Of a DNA stretch of 64,000 nt, positions 27,931 through 37,448 are shown one piece after another. The translations under genes were made by a program, and so were the position numbers. Origin of the DNA: Bacteroidetes bacterium GWE2_42_24 (GTDB lineage: Bacteria > Bacteroidota > Bacteroidia > Bacteroidales > TTA-H9). Every line of letters begins with the position of its first letter. Within the stretch, counting starts at the first letter, position 1. The stretch spans positions 124,001 to 188,000 of the forward strand of contig MEOA01000001.1 of assembly GCA_001768515.1 (NCBI GenBank), in the 5' to 3' direction. The notes under the pieces were generated by a model. The model ran no database searches and had not been told where the DNA came from. It saw nothing but the letters and a program-made list of their open reading frames with translations.

Positions 27931-29755
27931 TATAATCAATTGACCGTTCGGCGGCTTTACCATCAATCACCCAGGCATATTTCCTGATAAAACGGGCATA
28001 AGCTTCCATATCAATCTTTAAGTCACCTGCCAGCACACCCGATATGATTTCACCCAGTGAGGTGACATCGGTGGACTGAAAAGCAACTCCTTCGCTGCAA
28101 TAGTGAAGCAAATCTTCTTTCATGTAATCCAGAATAATCAAGGGTTTCCCAAAATACACCGCCTCAGTCCCAACGGTCGAAAAGCATGTAACCAACAGAT
28201 CGCAGGCTGACAATAACAAGTAGAGGTCAATATTATAAAGAATCTGATAATTTGTACACCCCGCTTCCCTGGCAATCGATTCATAATATTGCACATCATC
28301 ACGCTCTGCAGGGTGAAGTTTCACGACAACCAGCGAATCTTTTATACTTCTGCCTGCCACAAACACATCGAGTGCCGCTTGATACCTAAGAGAAGCATCG
28401 GGTTGTGGTTGTGAGGCAAAAACAATAATTTTTCTTGTACCCCAGTCATAACCCAACGCATTTCTACGGTCGGCCTTCTTAAGCCAGGGAATAACATCTG
28501 TACGTATCTGTCCGGTAACGGCGACTGATTCAGGATTAAAATTACCTACCGTAGCCAGAAAATCACGCCAGTATTCACCCCATACAAGAGTATGATCGGC
28601 CATGCTGCCCGCTAGTTTGTCGGCGGGTGTATACAGGTAGGCTGGATGACCATTACCGAAATTACCATGTTGAATTCCGATGGTCGTCATCCGATTAGCC
28701 TTTGCGGCGTCGAGTAAAGTCTTTATGATCGGTCCATTCTCATCGATCGAGCTAATGGAAAAAAAAGAATAATGTTTAAAAAACCGATCGAATGCAAGGT
28801 AACGAAACACATAAAACCGACTCGTTTTATGATAGCCGATGTATTGCTTCAAAATAAGTCTTTCGTATATGGTCAATGGAAGTGCCTCCACGGCACTATA
28901 CCCTGCCATCAGATGAGCAGATGCCTGCTTTACCTTCATCCTGATCTCGGACGACAGCAGCGCCCGGAATAAAATAACCTCATTAAAAATGATGTTACGA
29001 TTTCTTCCAGCCCTGAAGTAATACTGCCAACGCAACCGAAAGGTCTTCAAACTGTCAAATTTGGGCATCACCACCTCAGAGAGGAGTAAGAAGTCAGCAT
29101 CAAGTCTGTCAAACAGCCCAGAAAGAATGTAGTTGTCATAAGTGAAACGACCTGCCGGTAAATGAAGACACTTCTGCAGCCCTGCATGATCAACTACTAT
29201 ATGCCGCCTTTTTGACGGGTGTGCAAACTGAAACGGTTGCACCATCAGCCTGAGCAAAAAATGCAACCCATAAGCGGCAACACTTCTATAGTTAACCTTT
29301 GACCCCGGGACTGCTTCAGGAAGACAGATCGCCACCCTCCCCGATAATTCGGGTATCTGTCTTAATCCGACCTCACCTGTATAGAAATCAATGTGATCAT
29401 ATACAGTCAATAGCTGCATGATTTCCTCATACTCATAACCTATCTGCCTGGTTTTGAAGTAGCTTCTGAACCGATGATAATACCACACTCCCGACTTTTC
29501 GAATGAAAGCAAATCGGCCACGCGCTTCCCTTTTACCAGCTTATCACCCATGGCCAGCAATTCCTGAAGAACCTGCTCATTGACTTTCTTCTTAATCGAG
29601 AATTGATTAACCGGTGAAGGTGTACTTAATGCCATCAGGCGTTCATCGGCAATGATGGAAGTATGCAGGCGGAAATTATCATTGTCGCGAAGCAGCGCTA
29701 ACAGTTGCGTCGTCTCTCCCGTTGTAAGTTTCCTTTTTAGAACAATTGCCTTCAT
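27914..29755 (-). CDS. GT-B-like surface-glycan transferase, candidate nonulosonate transferase
   Basis: A 613-residue cytosolic protein. ATG 29755 is preferred to a TTG two codons upstream. The C-terminal 280 residues have G-I-Q-H-G-N-F-G, V-T-G-Q-I-R-T-D, V-V-K-L-H-P-A-E and L-L-V-T-C-F-S-T-V-G-T-E-A, motifs shared with the CDP-glycerol glycerophosphotransferase/KpsC/polysialyltransferase-like GT-B group, where H-P and S-T-x-x-x-E contact the CMP or CDP donor. The first 300 residues are unassigned. Lying against neuA, it is the best local candidate for attaching the CMP-activated sugar. That role is inference; the GT-B resemblance is seen in the motifs. Confidence 0.65.
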   Translation of the reverse strand: MKAIVLKRKLTTGETTQLLALLRDNDNFRLHTSIIADERLMALSTPSPVNQFSIKKKVNEQVLQELLAMGDKLVKGKRVADLLSFEKSGVWYYHRFRSYFKTRQIGYEYEEIMQLLTVYDHIDFYTGEVGLRQIPELSGRVAICLPEAVPGSKVNYRSVAAYGLHFLLRLMVQPFQFAHPSKRRHIVVDHAGLQKCLHLPAGRFTYDNYILSGLFDRLDADFLLLSEVVMPKFDSLKTFRLRWQYYFRAGRNRNIIFNEVILFRALLSSEIRMKVKQASAHLMAGYSAVEALPLTIYERLILKQYIGYHKTSRFYVFRYLAFDRFFKHYSFFSISSIDENGPIIKTLLDAAKANRMTTIGIQHGNFGNGHPAYLYTPADKLAGSMADHTLVWGEYWRDFLATVGNFNPESVAVTGQIRTDVIPWLKKADRRNALGYDWGTRKIIVFASQPQPDASLRYQAALDVFVAGRSIKDSLVVVKLHPAERDDVQYYESIAREAGCTNYQILYNIDLYLLLSACDLLVTCFSTVGTEAVYFGKPLIILDYMKEDLLHYCSEGVAFQSTDVTSLGEIISGVLAGDLKIDMEAYARFIRKYAWVIDGKAAERSIDYIKSLY

Positions 29756-29803
29756 AATCAAATTTCATTCACAGCAGTAGTAATTCATATCGGTATAAAA
29801 AAA

Positions 29804-31270
29804 TCAACCTGCTTTTAGTCTGTTCTTCAGATACTTGTCGGCAAAACCTCTTAACTCCCTCCGATAAAGGAAAACCAAAGCGATAAACATAATTGCAACC
29901 GAAAATAACGCAGGAATAAACGGACTAATCCCCAGTTTGTCCTTGACCAACTCGGTAATAATTACCAGCGCCACACAAATCAATGGACTATAGAGCATCT
30001 TATTCAGGTTCCACCTGATAGGGGCAACACGCTGGGCATAAAGATAGGTGCCTGCTACCTGAATAAGGTCGGAAACCAACACGGCGATAATTGCACCATA
30101 AATAAGCAGGCGTGGTATAAGAAGAAAATTCAGCAACATATTTACACCCAGCGTAACAATATTCAGATAAAAAAAGAACCGGGTCTTTTTTTCATAGTAT
30201 AGCACAAAAGAGAAAATAATATATTGGGTACGTGGAAGATACCTGATGTAGATGATCGAAATAAAGGAATAAGCAAGCCTGACATCAGTTTCGTAAAAAA
30301 GGTATAGAAACAGCATCACGGGAATAATGGTCATCGCGATCAAAGCCTGAGTCTGCGCCATCAACATATTTGAAAGCGATTTGATCTCCTCTTCTCTCTC
30401 TTTAATCCCTTCTTTCATGTAACGAAAGATCTCGGGTTGTGTTGCACCTTGCAGACCCTGCAGTATAATCTGCATGCCTAAAGCAAAGTTGGCAGCAGTA
30501 AAATAGATGCCCAGTTCTGATGGAAACCGCTCCATGAAATACTTATCAGCAAAAGTCAAACCCCACACCAGCAATCCGTATTGAAAAAGCGGAGCGGCGA
30601 ATTGGAACATCGACGTTAATAATCCGCGGTCGTAATGAAAACCGGAATGCCTGTACGAATAAACCAGTATACCAATTGTAACCAATGAACCACCGATAGC
30701 ACTTCCATATACATAACCGAGGAACGACATGTCGAAAAAGAACAATCCTATAAGCTGAAAACCAGTCCTGATTACGGCCATCGAAATATTCACAATAACA
30801 AAGGCTGTTACTCTTTTCTCGTTCCGATATAGCGTTGCCGCTGTGATATTGACGGCTCTGTTTATACCTATGACAATTGAAGCAAAACCATAACGTGAAA
30901 AATCCTGCAACTCAACCTGTTCAAATAATCTGCCAATATAGTTTCTGAAGATGAAAGCAACGCCCAGCAGTAATATGCCCCGTAACAGCATTGAACTGTA
31001 AACCGAAGACACCATCCGGTGATAGCCCTTTCGGTCGTCGGTATAGTCATAATAGTACCGCGAAACGGCATTACCCATCGAAAACAGCACAATAGTGAAT
31101 GCCAGCGAAGTAATCATCTCTGCAATCCCGATGTGGGCAAAGTCGGTAGCGTTGAGTCGGGAGTTACCTTCTGTAAAAGGCTGAACCAATACCTGAAGTA
31201 ACGAAGGCACTGCGGCCACAGCCGAATAAATGACCGACAGCTTAAGATGCTCTTTTACGTTTACCTTCAT
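29804..31270 (-). CDS. Oligosaccharide flippase (Wzx-like, MOP superfamily)
   Basis: A 488-residue integral membrane protein with about 12-14 hydrophobic helices spread over the full length, matching polysaccharide biosynthesis/Wzx flippases. It would move a lipid-linked oligosaccharide across the inner membrane. It lies 48 bases upstream of the large transferase on the same strand and likely shares its transcript, with a TACCTTTG box before its ATG. No O-antigen polymerase (Wzy) is in the window. Confidence 0.87.
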   Translation of the reverse strand: MKVNVKEHLKLSVIYSAVAAVPSLLQVLVQPFTEGNSRLNATDFAHIGIAEMITSLAFTIVLFSMGNAVSRYYYDYTDDRKGYHRMVSSVYSSMLLRGILLLGVAFIFRNYIGRLFEQVELQDFSRYGFASIVIGINRAVNITAATLYRNEKRVTAFVIVNISMAVIRTGFQLIGLFFFDMSFLGYVYGSAIGGSLVTIGILVYSYRHSGFHYDRGLLTSMFQFAAPLFQYGLLVWGLTFADKYFMERFPSELGIYFTAANFALGMQIILQGLQGATQPEIFRYMKEGIKEREEEIKSLSNMLMAQTQALIAMTIIPVMLFLYLFYETDVRLAYSFISIIYIRYLPRTQYIIFSFVLYYEKKTRFFFYLNIVTLGVNMLLNFLLIPRLLIYGAIIAVLVSDLIQVAGTYLYAQRVAPIRWNLNKMLYSPLICVALVIITELVKDKLGISPFIPALFSVAIMFIALVFLYRRELRGFADKYLKNRLKAG

Positions 31271-31297
31271 GGGTCAGGAATCATACTGATTATATCG

Positions 31298-31305
31298 CAA
31301 AGGTA
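31298..31305 (-). promoter_or_regulatory. Candidate promoter of the flippase-transferase unit
   Basis: Minus-strand TACCTTTG lies 27 bases before ATG 31270. TTG triplets stand 17 and 23 bases further upstream, either of which could be the -33 element. Confidence 0.5.
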
Positions 31306-31470
31306 GAATTAATCGACGAAAACAACTTCAAGAAAGCAGATTAGAATGGAAGTTAAACAGATGGCACCAATTGCAATCAGGGAAAAAATGAAAGCTGCTA
31401 ACGATTAAGATACTGTTTGCGTTATCCGTAAAGCAACAAACCAGCCCTCTCTCATTGTCCTGCCAGAACA

Positions 31471-33066
31471 TTAGTTGTGTTTTATCAGTTTAGCCCCCGG
31501 TGCCGGCCAAAACACCAGCGAAATCTGATCATTGCCGATACATCCGGCCGATGTGGTTACCGTTACAGCGTAAGTACCCGTATTGACGGCTGTAAAATAA
31601 CGCCCCGGCCACCCGTTGCTCCATTCATATTCAGCATAACCGGGGCCAGCATCCAGTACAAGCTGAGGGACTCCACATAAGGTCTGATCGTTACCAAGGT
31701 TAACAACTGGCAAGGCTAATATCTCAACCATCTGCACAGAAGTGGCGCCAATGCCATTATCGTAAACTGTTAATTGAACATTGTAACTGCCCGGCGCAGT
31801 AAACAGATGGAAAGGAGCCATCACCCTTGCAAAATTATTTGATCCGGAAGCCGGGTCATCAAAATTCCAATGCGCGGAATCAATACCTGCCGGGTTAGCG
31901 ATGGTAAAGGAAGTTGGGGAGCCATAACAAACACCTGTATAATTAAATGATCGCGGGAAGAAATAACTTTGAATGAATGTTGGAAGACCCATAAATGATG
32001 CTCCTGCTCCTAAATATAAACCTTGGTCAACATAGTTACATCCAGCACCCGCAACTTCAGGATTATTAATGATACCAAGATATTTACTTGAAATATTCGG
32101 ACGATCATACCGCGCCACATATATCTTTCCATCTGGTGCCAATTGAAGACCGCCGGGAGCCATCGCAGTATTCGCAATTAAAACATTAGTGTGTTGTTGG
32201 ATATTAATCTGGTAAATTTGCTTAAGGTTATATGAAACGGTAGCATACAGAAATTGTCCATCTGCAGAGAATTCCACACCGTACGTTTGTTCGGGATAGT
32301 TAAAGCCAAAACTATAAGTAACTGCGCCAGTGGCCTTATTAAATGTCGAGACGTCTACTCTTAGACTGCCATATGTAGCCATAGCCAGCCTGTTACCATC
32401 TGCTGAAAATTTCAGACATCCTTGTACACCAACTGCCCCCGAACCCAATACCGGGCCTGTGGAACTAACGACAGGGGTCATCAACACCCCTGCACTTGTC
32501 ACAAGGTAACTCTTATAAACATTATTTGCCCGTTCATGAATCACAACCCAAATATCTTGTTGATTTTGATGACGCACAGCTGAAATTTTTTCAGCCGAGT
32601 TTGTCTGGATAAAAATGTTCTTATTAACAACTGCCCCAAGTCCCCCGGCTAAGGTAATATCAACAGTTGAATAGTGCAATTTTCCGTCATTACTTGCATA
32701 ATCAACAGTAAAAATGACGAATTGGGTAGAAGAGAGGGGTAAAGGAACAATAACACCGGATTGAGTTGAAGAGGTATGCCCCAGGAGCCCTGTACCATTT
32801 TGCATAACTTGGTGGTTTTTATTATACACCGTCATCCCGTTGGTATAAAACAACAGATTCCCGTCTGGATCAGCAATTGAAGCCACCCCTTCAAAACAAC
32901 TCATCTGGCCGTTTTCTAAGACTGCTGGCGTCCCCGAGTTAAAATCAAGTCCGCCGTAGTCACCAAAATACCAAATATTCCCTTCCTTCTGAGCAAAAAC
33001 AGAAAACGAAGTAACTGATATCAAGGTGAGAAAAAACAATTTACAAATAACAAAACAATTCTTCAT
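31471..33066 (-). CDS. Exported propeller/PKD-domain surface protein, apparently without a sorting domain
   Basis: A 531-residue secreted protein with a signal peptide ending S-V-F-A-Q-K. Residues 25-360 look like a beta-propeller (W-Y-F-G-D-Y-G-G-L-D-F, L-K-F-S-A-D-G-N-R-L, V-E-F-S-A-D-G-Q-F-L, L-A-P-D-G-K-I-Y). A PKD domain follows (W-N-F-D-D-P, F-T-A-P-G-S-Y-N-V-Q-L-T-V) and then a short Ig-like strand set. Such Bacteroidota proteins are usually longer and end in a type IX secretion or gliding-associated C-terminal domain; this one stops at K-L-I-K-H-N. It may be truncated. It separates the flippase from the epimerase block. Confidence 0.72.
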   Translation of the reverse strand: MKNCFVICKLFFLTLISVTSFSVFAQKEGNIWYFGDYGGLDFNSGTPAVLENGQMSCFEGVASIADPDGNLLFYTNGMTVYNKNHQVMQNGTGLLGHTSSTQSGVIVPLPLSSTQFVIFTVDYASNDGKLHYSTVDITLAGGLGAVVNKNIFIQTNSAEKISAVRHQNQQDIWVVIHERANNVYKSYLVTSAGVLMTPVVSSTGPVLGSGAVGVQGCLKFSADGNRLAMATYGSLRVDVSTFNKATGAVTYSFGFNYPEQTYGVEFSADGQFLYATVSYNLKQIYQINIQQHTNVLIANTAMAPGGLQLAPDGKIYVARYDRPNISSKYLGIINNPEVAGAGCNYVDQGLYLGAGASFMGLPTFIQSYFFPRSFNYTGVCYGSPTSFTIANPAGIDSAHWNFDDPASGSNNFARVMAPFHLFTAPGSYNVQLTVYDNGIGATSVQMVEILALPVVNLGNDQTLCGVPQLVLDAGPGYAEYEWSNGWPGRYFTAVNTGTYAVTVTTSAGCIGNDQISLVFWPAPGAKLIKHN

Positions 33067-33253
33067 TAATTAATGCATGCTGTATTAACTTATTAACCCT
33101 TGATCATCTTCTCTTAGTAATCAGGAAACTGGTTGCCGTAAAATTAGTAATCAACTTAACAACTCCGGTTATTCATGCTTAGAAATATTAGTCAATATAA
33201 AGAACTCATCTTTATACCTCCTTACTATCAGACGATTTGAACCGTTAAAAAGT

Positions 33254-33934
33254 TTATACCGTTTCAATCTTCAACAACTTTAAAAGTTGAAATGCTTCGG
33301 CAAAATAGACCCCTGCGGTGCTTCCCCGAAACCTGGCCAATGCCCGCACGTTTTCTTCAGACCTTGGAAAAGGAGGGCTCTCAATTTCAGATTTAAAAAG
33401 CTTTAGAGTTTCTATCTTCTTCTCCAAGTTGTCGGAAATATCAACAAAGCAATTCGGAATAAAAGCATTCTCAGATATGGCCGGAGCAAACTCTGTCTCC
33501 GAGATACATTCATACATTAGGACTTCTCTGAGGTATGGATGTCGGAATGATTTAGTACATGCCATTGCGGCTTCATATACAATTCGATGATCTGAATGTG
33601 CATCACTCCTATTTACAGTATAAATTATTTGCGGCCGTACTTTCGAGATATAATCTGACATCCTTTTGATTAAGTCAGGACTGACTGCTGATGACAGACT
33701 CATTGTAGGATAACCAAACTGAATCACTTCTTTGATTCCCAAAGACCCTTTTACCAAGTCAATTTCTTTACTGCGCTCCTCTATTTCATATTCAGGATAG
33801 CCTCCAATAGCAGTTTTGGATGTTACAATAATCCAGTAAATTTCATCCCCATTCTTGTGGTGACGCAGCAAGGTTCCCCCGCAGCCTATCGTCTCATCGT
33901 CGGGATGAGCTGACACAACAACAATCCTTCTCAT
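33254..33934 (-). CDS. PIG-L/LmbE-family deacetylase
   Basis: A 226-residue zinc-dependent N-deacetylase-like protein. S-A-H-P-D-D-E-T-I-G-C-G-G-T at the N terminus and S-D-A-H-S-D-H-R at about residue 110 carry the three zinc ligands and catalytic Asp. Family members remove acetyl from N-acetylglucosamine-type sugars. It begins two bases after the NeuC-type epimerase stop, so both act in one operon, and a GNAT acyltransferase is also in it. A deacetylate-then-reacylate step on the surface sugar is a reasonable inference. Confidence 0.87.
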   Translation of the reverse strand: MRRIVVVSAHPDDETIGCGGTLLRHHKNGDEIYWIIVTSKTAIGGYPEYEIEERSKEIDLVKGSLGIKEVIQFGYPTMSLSSAVSPDLIKRMSDYISKVRPQIIYTVNRSDAHSDHRIVYEAAMACTKSFRHPYLREVLMYECISETEFAPAISENAFIPNCFVDISDNLEKKIETLKLFKSEIESPPFPRSEENVRALARFRGSTAGVYFAEAFQLLKLLKIETV

Positions 33935-33936
33935 GG

Positions 33937-35106
33937 TTAATAAGTAATGTTTTTAAAAATTAAATTTTTGTTAATCGTAAGAGATTTAACTATTTCCAAT
34001 ACTCGTTCTGATGAATGCCCATTTCCATAAGGATTTATACAATTTCGACAATTTGCAATAAAAACCTCATCATTTAGTATCTTTGATATTGCTGCTTCAA
34101 TCTGATCTTTAGAATTATCAACAAAAATAACATTGGTGGAATGTGTCCGCCCCCTTTGCCGTTGTCCAATGTTTACCACGGGCAACCCGAAAGAAGGTGC
34201 CTCGAGTATCCCTGCACTCGAATTGCCTAATAAACCACTAGCATTTCTCATCAAATTCACAAATAGGTTCCGGTTCAAATTTTTAAACGTTCTAAAAATC
34301 GAAGGGTATTTCTGCTCGTATTCAAGATATGCATTGATGATGGCTTGATTGCCCGCATCGGAATTTGGGTAATTAATAAAGCACCGATGACCCGAACTTA
34401 TAACTGCATCAAGTGTCTGCCGAACATGTCTATCCTGCAGTTCTGTCTCAGTAATGATGGAATGTTGAATCAAGACAAAATATGGCTCAGCAGAGGAATC
34501 CTGTACTCCCATCTCATTTAAAACAGCCCCTTTGCTGACAGTTTGTATTGACAGTATCCTATCAAGCGCAGGATTCCCGATCACAAAAATTCGCCAGTCG
34601 TCCTCACCAAGTTTTAATAGCGTCTGTCGATGTTCTTCCAGCGTTACAAAATGCAGGCTTGCAAGCTTACCTGAGGCATATCGCACCGCATTATCAACAT
34701 TTCCATCTTTCGCGATATCACCGCCGAAAAAATGAGCACATGCAATTCCAAGGTAGGCACAAGTAAGGGTAACAGAAATGGCCTCTTCTCTGTCGCCAGC
34801 AACAATAACTAAATCAGGCTTTTCTCTTATTAAACTGTGAGCCAATAACGGGATTTGGGCTCCTATAGAAGACACCCTCCCCAACTTTGAATCTGTGTCA
34901 AGCAAATTAAAAAGCTTATCTGCTATCTCAAAGCCATCATCTTCTACAAATCGAGCAGTATAGCCATACTTTTCCGACAAGTGTGGACCAGTGATTAGTA
35001 TCTTGAATTGAATTTCAGCAGCTTCATCAAGCTTTTTATAGACTGAATACATCAAATCATACTCGGACCTAGCTCCGGTTACTGCAACAATTTTTTTTAA
35101 CGTCAT
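33937..35106 (-). CDS. Hydrolysing UDP-GlcNAc 2-epimerase family (NeuC/LegG-like)
   Basis: A 389-residue GT-B-like epimerase. V-T-G-A-R-S-E-Y-D-L near the start, V-A-G-D-R-E-E, F-F-G-G-D-I, I-G-N-P-A-L-D-R and L-L-G-N-S-S-A-G-I-L-E follow the NeuC/LegG motif order. NeuC releases ManNAc from UDP-GlcNAc; LegG does the same on a diamino sugar. The usual H-G-G-E is F-G-G-D here. With neuB 8 kb away on the other strand, it would supply the synthase substrate. The coding sequence is visibly AT-rich. Confidence 0.85.
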   Translation of the reverse strand: MTLKKIVAVTGARSEYDLMYSVYKKLDEAAEIQFKILITGPHLSEKYGYTARFVEDDGFEIADKLFNLLDTDSKLGRVSSIGAQIPLLAHSLIREKPDLVIVAGDREEAISVTLTCAYLGIACAHFFGGDIAKDGNVDNAVRYASGKLASLHFVTLEEHRQTLLKLGEDDWRIFVIGNPALDRILSIQTVSKGAVLNEMGVQDSSAEPYFVLIQHSIITETELQDRHVRQTLDAVISSGHRCFINYPNSDAGNQAIINAYLEYEQKYPSIFRTFKNLNRNLFVNLMRNASGLLGNSSAGILEAPSFGLPVVNIGQRQRGRTHSTNVIFVDNSKDQIEAAISKILNDEVFIANCRNCINPYGNGHSSERVLEIVKSLTINKNLIFKNITY

Positions 35107-35132
35107 AATTAGTCTACAGTAATTAAATTCAA

Positions 35133-36092
35133 TTAATAAACATCTGAATCTCCCAACGAAATTCTCCAGGTTTTACAATTATCTAACGCATCATTATTCT
35201 CTGTAAACAAACGGTATGCAAGAATCGTCAGCGGACTATCCATTGTGAAACGTAACTTTTCAAAATATCTATGACGGGGATCGGTTAATGACAACCACAA
35301 ATTCACTGAAACAATAGCTAAATCATTTACATCAATAAAACTAAAAATTGCACCAACAAGAGTAGAAACTGAATTAGGGTCATTACCAACTCCTAGTTCC
35401 AAAATATCTATCTCCTGCTTCCCTTTAAATTTAAAGGAGTTAAAAATTTTTATCACAACAAAGTCAGTTGAATCAAAACCATCAATATTAAGTATATAAT
35501 ACTTGTTCGCGGGGTTTTCAATGTACCGCCAATTTAAATAAGCCGGGGATTTGCTGACACTGATAGTGTCAGTACCGGAACCATTCAGTTTACTGCTATG
35601 AACTTCGCTAAAACTTTCTATCAGTTTATAATTCGCTCTAGGAATCCTCTCGTGATCCTGTGGAGCCAACGAAAGCATGTGTTGCACACCGACATCTCGC
35701 CAGCCCAGTTTGGTAATGAAACTATAGTTCGAATTCAAGTTTGGAAAACCCCAGACCATTCTGACATGGTACTGGTCCTTAATCCGAGTGTAAAGATCTT
35801 TGGCTAACATCGGAAATATCCCTCTTCCACCATAATCGGGATGCGTCATTGTAGTCATTGAAAGTCCCGCCAAAACCTTATCACCCATAAAATTCATTAC
35901 CACAGGAGACACAGCGTAATGGCCGATAATTGTATCATTGTCGACCATTAAACTAATCATTGGTTCCTTGTGAGTAGGACTTGATAAGTACCTCCATTTC
36001 CAGAACTTAATATCCAACGGTTTCCTAAAAGATTTTTTAAACAGCTCCAGAATTCCAGATTCATCTCCGCTTTTATACGGTCTGATTTCCAT
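35133..36092 (-). CDS. GNAT-family N-acyltransferase
   Basis: A 319-residue protein with an N-terminal GNAT domain: I-R-P-Y-K-S-G-D-E-S at the start, and a P-D-Y-G-G-R-G-I-F-P motif (about residue 90) corresponding to the acetyl-CoA pyrophosphate loop. The C-terminal half lacks clear motifs. It heads a three-gene minus-strand operon with the epimerase and PIG-L deacetylase, so N-acylation of an amino sugar is likely. The gene is AT-rich compared with neighbours at 36.4 kb and beyond. Confidence 0.75.
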   Translation of the reverse strand: MEIRPYKSGDESGILELFKKSFRKPLDIKFWKWRYLSSPTHKEPMISLMVDNDTIIGHYAVSPVVMNFMGDKVLAGLSMTTMTHPDYGGRGIFPMLAKDLYTRIKDQYHVRMVWGFPNLNSNYSFITKLGWRDVGVQHMLSLAPQDHERIPRANYKLIESFSEVHSSKLNGSGTDTISVSKSPAYLNWRYIENPANKYYILNIDGFDSTDFVVIKIFNSFKFKGKQEIDILELGVGNDPNSVSTLVGAIFSFIDVNDLAIVSVNLWLSLTDPRHRYFEKLRFTMDSPLTILAYRLFTENNDALDNCKTWRISLGDSDVY

Positions 36093-36429
36093 ATATTTAT
36101 TAAAGTTTTACACACATATAAACTAAAAAACAAATGTAGTGCTAATTACTCAGGCAGGTAAAATGATGAAATCCACATTAAACGAAAACAATAAACGGGG
36201 CATTTTTATGCATTAGGGTCTCAATGAATCCAATTAAACTTTCCCATTCAACCATCTGATGGGATTACCAATTAAATCACTAATCTACATAAGCAATTCT
36301 CTTCCTATTAGTTAACTAATTTCCTCTCTCACGACACTTTCAAACTACAATAATTCATCCATTGTTGCTTTATTGCCCCCCCTCAGTCCCTACCAATCCA
36401 GCCAGCGCAGAGTTTCGGTGGAGCACACG
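36093..36429. other. AT-rich spacer of 337 bases
   Basis: It holds the promoter candidate for the GNAT operon at its left end. Otherwise no gene, hairpin or repeat was seen. It marks the right edge of the AT-rich glycan block. Confidence 0.55.
36131..36138 (-). promoter_or_regulatory. Candidate -7 box (TACATTTG) for the GNAT-epimerase-deacetylase operon
   Basis: Minus-strand TACATTTG lies 38 bases before ATG 36092. No well-spaced TTG is seen upstream. Confidence 0.4.
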
Positions 36430-37434
36430 TTATTTTAGCTCTTCCTCCCAGGGTACTGAAACATCCATGTCGGCAATTACCTTTTGTCGCGCATGATAAA
36501 TACTGGCATTTAGCTCAAAACCTATCAGAATGATCAACCCGTTGAAATAGATCCACAACATCACAATCATGAGGGTGCCGATCGAGCCATACAGCTTATT
36601 ATAGGACGAAAAATTGTTGACGTAGAAATTAAAACCCGACGACAGGCCTATGCTCAGAAAGGTAGCCAGTGAACTTCCGGCCGAGATAAACCTGAATGTT
36701 TTTCGTTTCGATGGGCCCAGGTAGTAGAGAAAAGAATAACCAAAGAAGAACAGCGCCAAGATGATTAGCCAGCGGGAACCCTGCAACAAATAATAGACAA
36801 AATCGGTATGCAACAACCCCAGATTAACAAGCATCTTCATCAACGGAGGACCTGCTGTAATTAACCCGATTGCCAGAATAACCATAACGGCCATGATGAG
36901 CACTAGCAGAACAGAGACCAGACGCTGCAACACAAATGAACGATTCTCAAGGGAATGGTATGTCTGGTTGAAAGCCTCAATCAGGCTGTTCACCCCATTG
37001 GTTGCAAAATATAATGCCAAAATAAAACCTAACGAAAGGAGCCCCCCACGTGGACGCTTCACGATGTCGAACAATGTACTCTCAACTGTTTCATACGCCG
37101 AAAGCGGAATCAGGTCGTGTAGCAAGGCCAGCAGATTATCCTGAAAGTTTGGAATGGGAATGTAAGGGATGATGGTAAAAAAGAAAATAATTGTCGGAAA
37201 TATGGCGATAAAACTGTTATAAGTAAAGGCTCCTGCTCGCAGATTAAGCGCTCCTTTCGAAAGTCCTTTTATAAAGAAGACCAACACGTCATATAACGGC
37301 ATACCATCGAAGCCCGGTAATATCAGCCTGCGGGCGTACTTCTCTACCCGCTCAACAAATGGTCCATTCATGAACGCCCTGTAACGCTGAGTTGTCTTTT
37401 CCTCGATATCTTTAAATAATTGATTGAGGTTCAT
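36430..37434 (-). CDS. YihY/BrkB-family inner-membrane protein
   Basis: A 334-residue membrane protein with about six helices. The family pattern is seen in G-A-L-N-L-R-A-G-A-F-T-Y-N-S-F-I-A-I-F-P and in G-S-I-G-T-L-M-I-V-M-L-W-I-Y-F-N-G-L near the C terminus. Once called RNase BN by mistake, the family has no settled function. A TTG at 37455 could extend the frame into nadC; ATG 37434 is preferred. It follows nadC after 14 bases and is probably co-transcribed. Confidence 0.87.
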   Translation of the reverse strand: MNLNQLFKDIEEKTTQRYRAFMNGPFVERVEKYARRLILPGFDGMPLYDVLVFFIKGLSKGALNLRAGAFTYNSFIAIFPTIIFFFTIIPYIPIPNFQDNLLALLHDLIPLSAYETVESTLFDIVKRPRGGLLSLGFILALYFATNGVNSLIEAFNQTYHSLENRSFVLQRLVSVLLVLIMAVMVILAIGLITAGPPLMKMLVNLGLLHTDFVYYLLQGSRWLIILALFFFGYSFLYYLGPSKRKTFRFISAGSSLATFLSIGLSSGFNFYVNNFSSYNKLYGSIGTLMIVMLWIYFNGLIILIGFELNASIYHARQKVIADMDVSVPWEEELK

Positions 37435-37448
37435 TTCCGTCAACTTTA

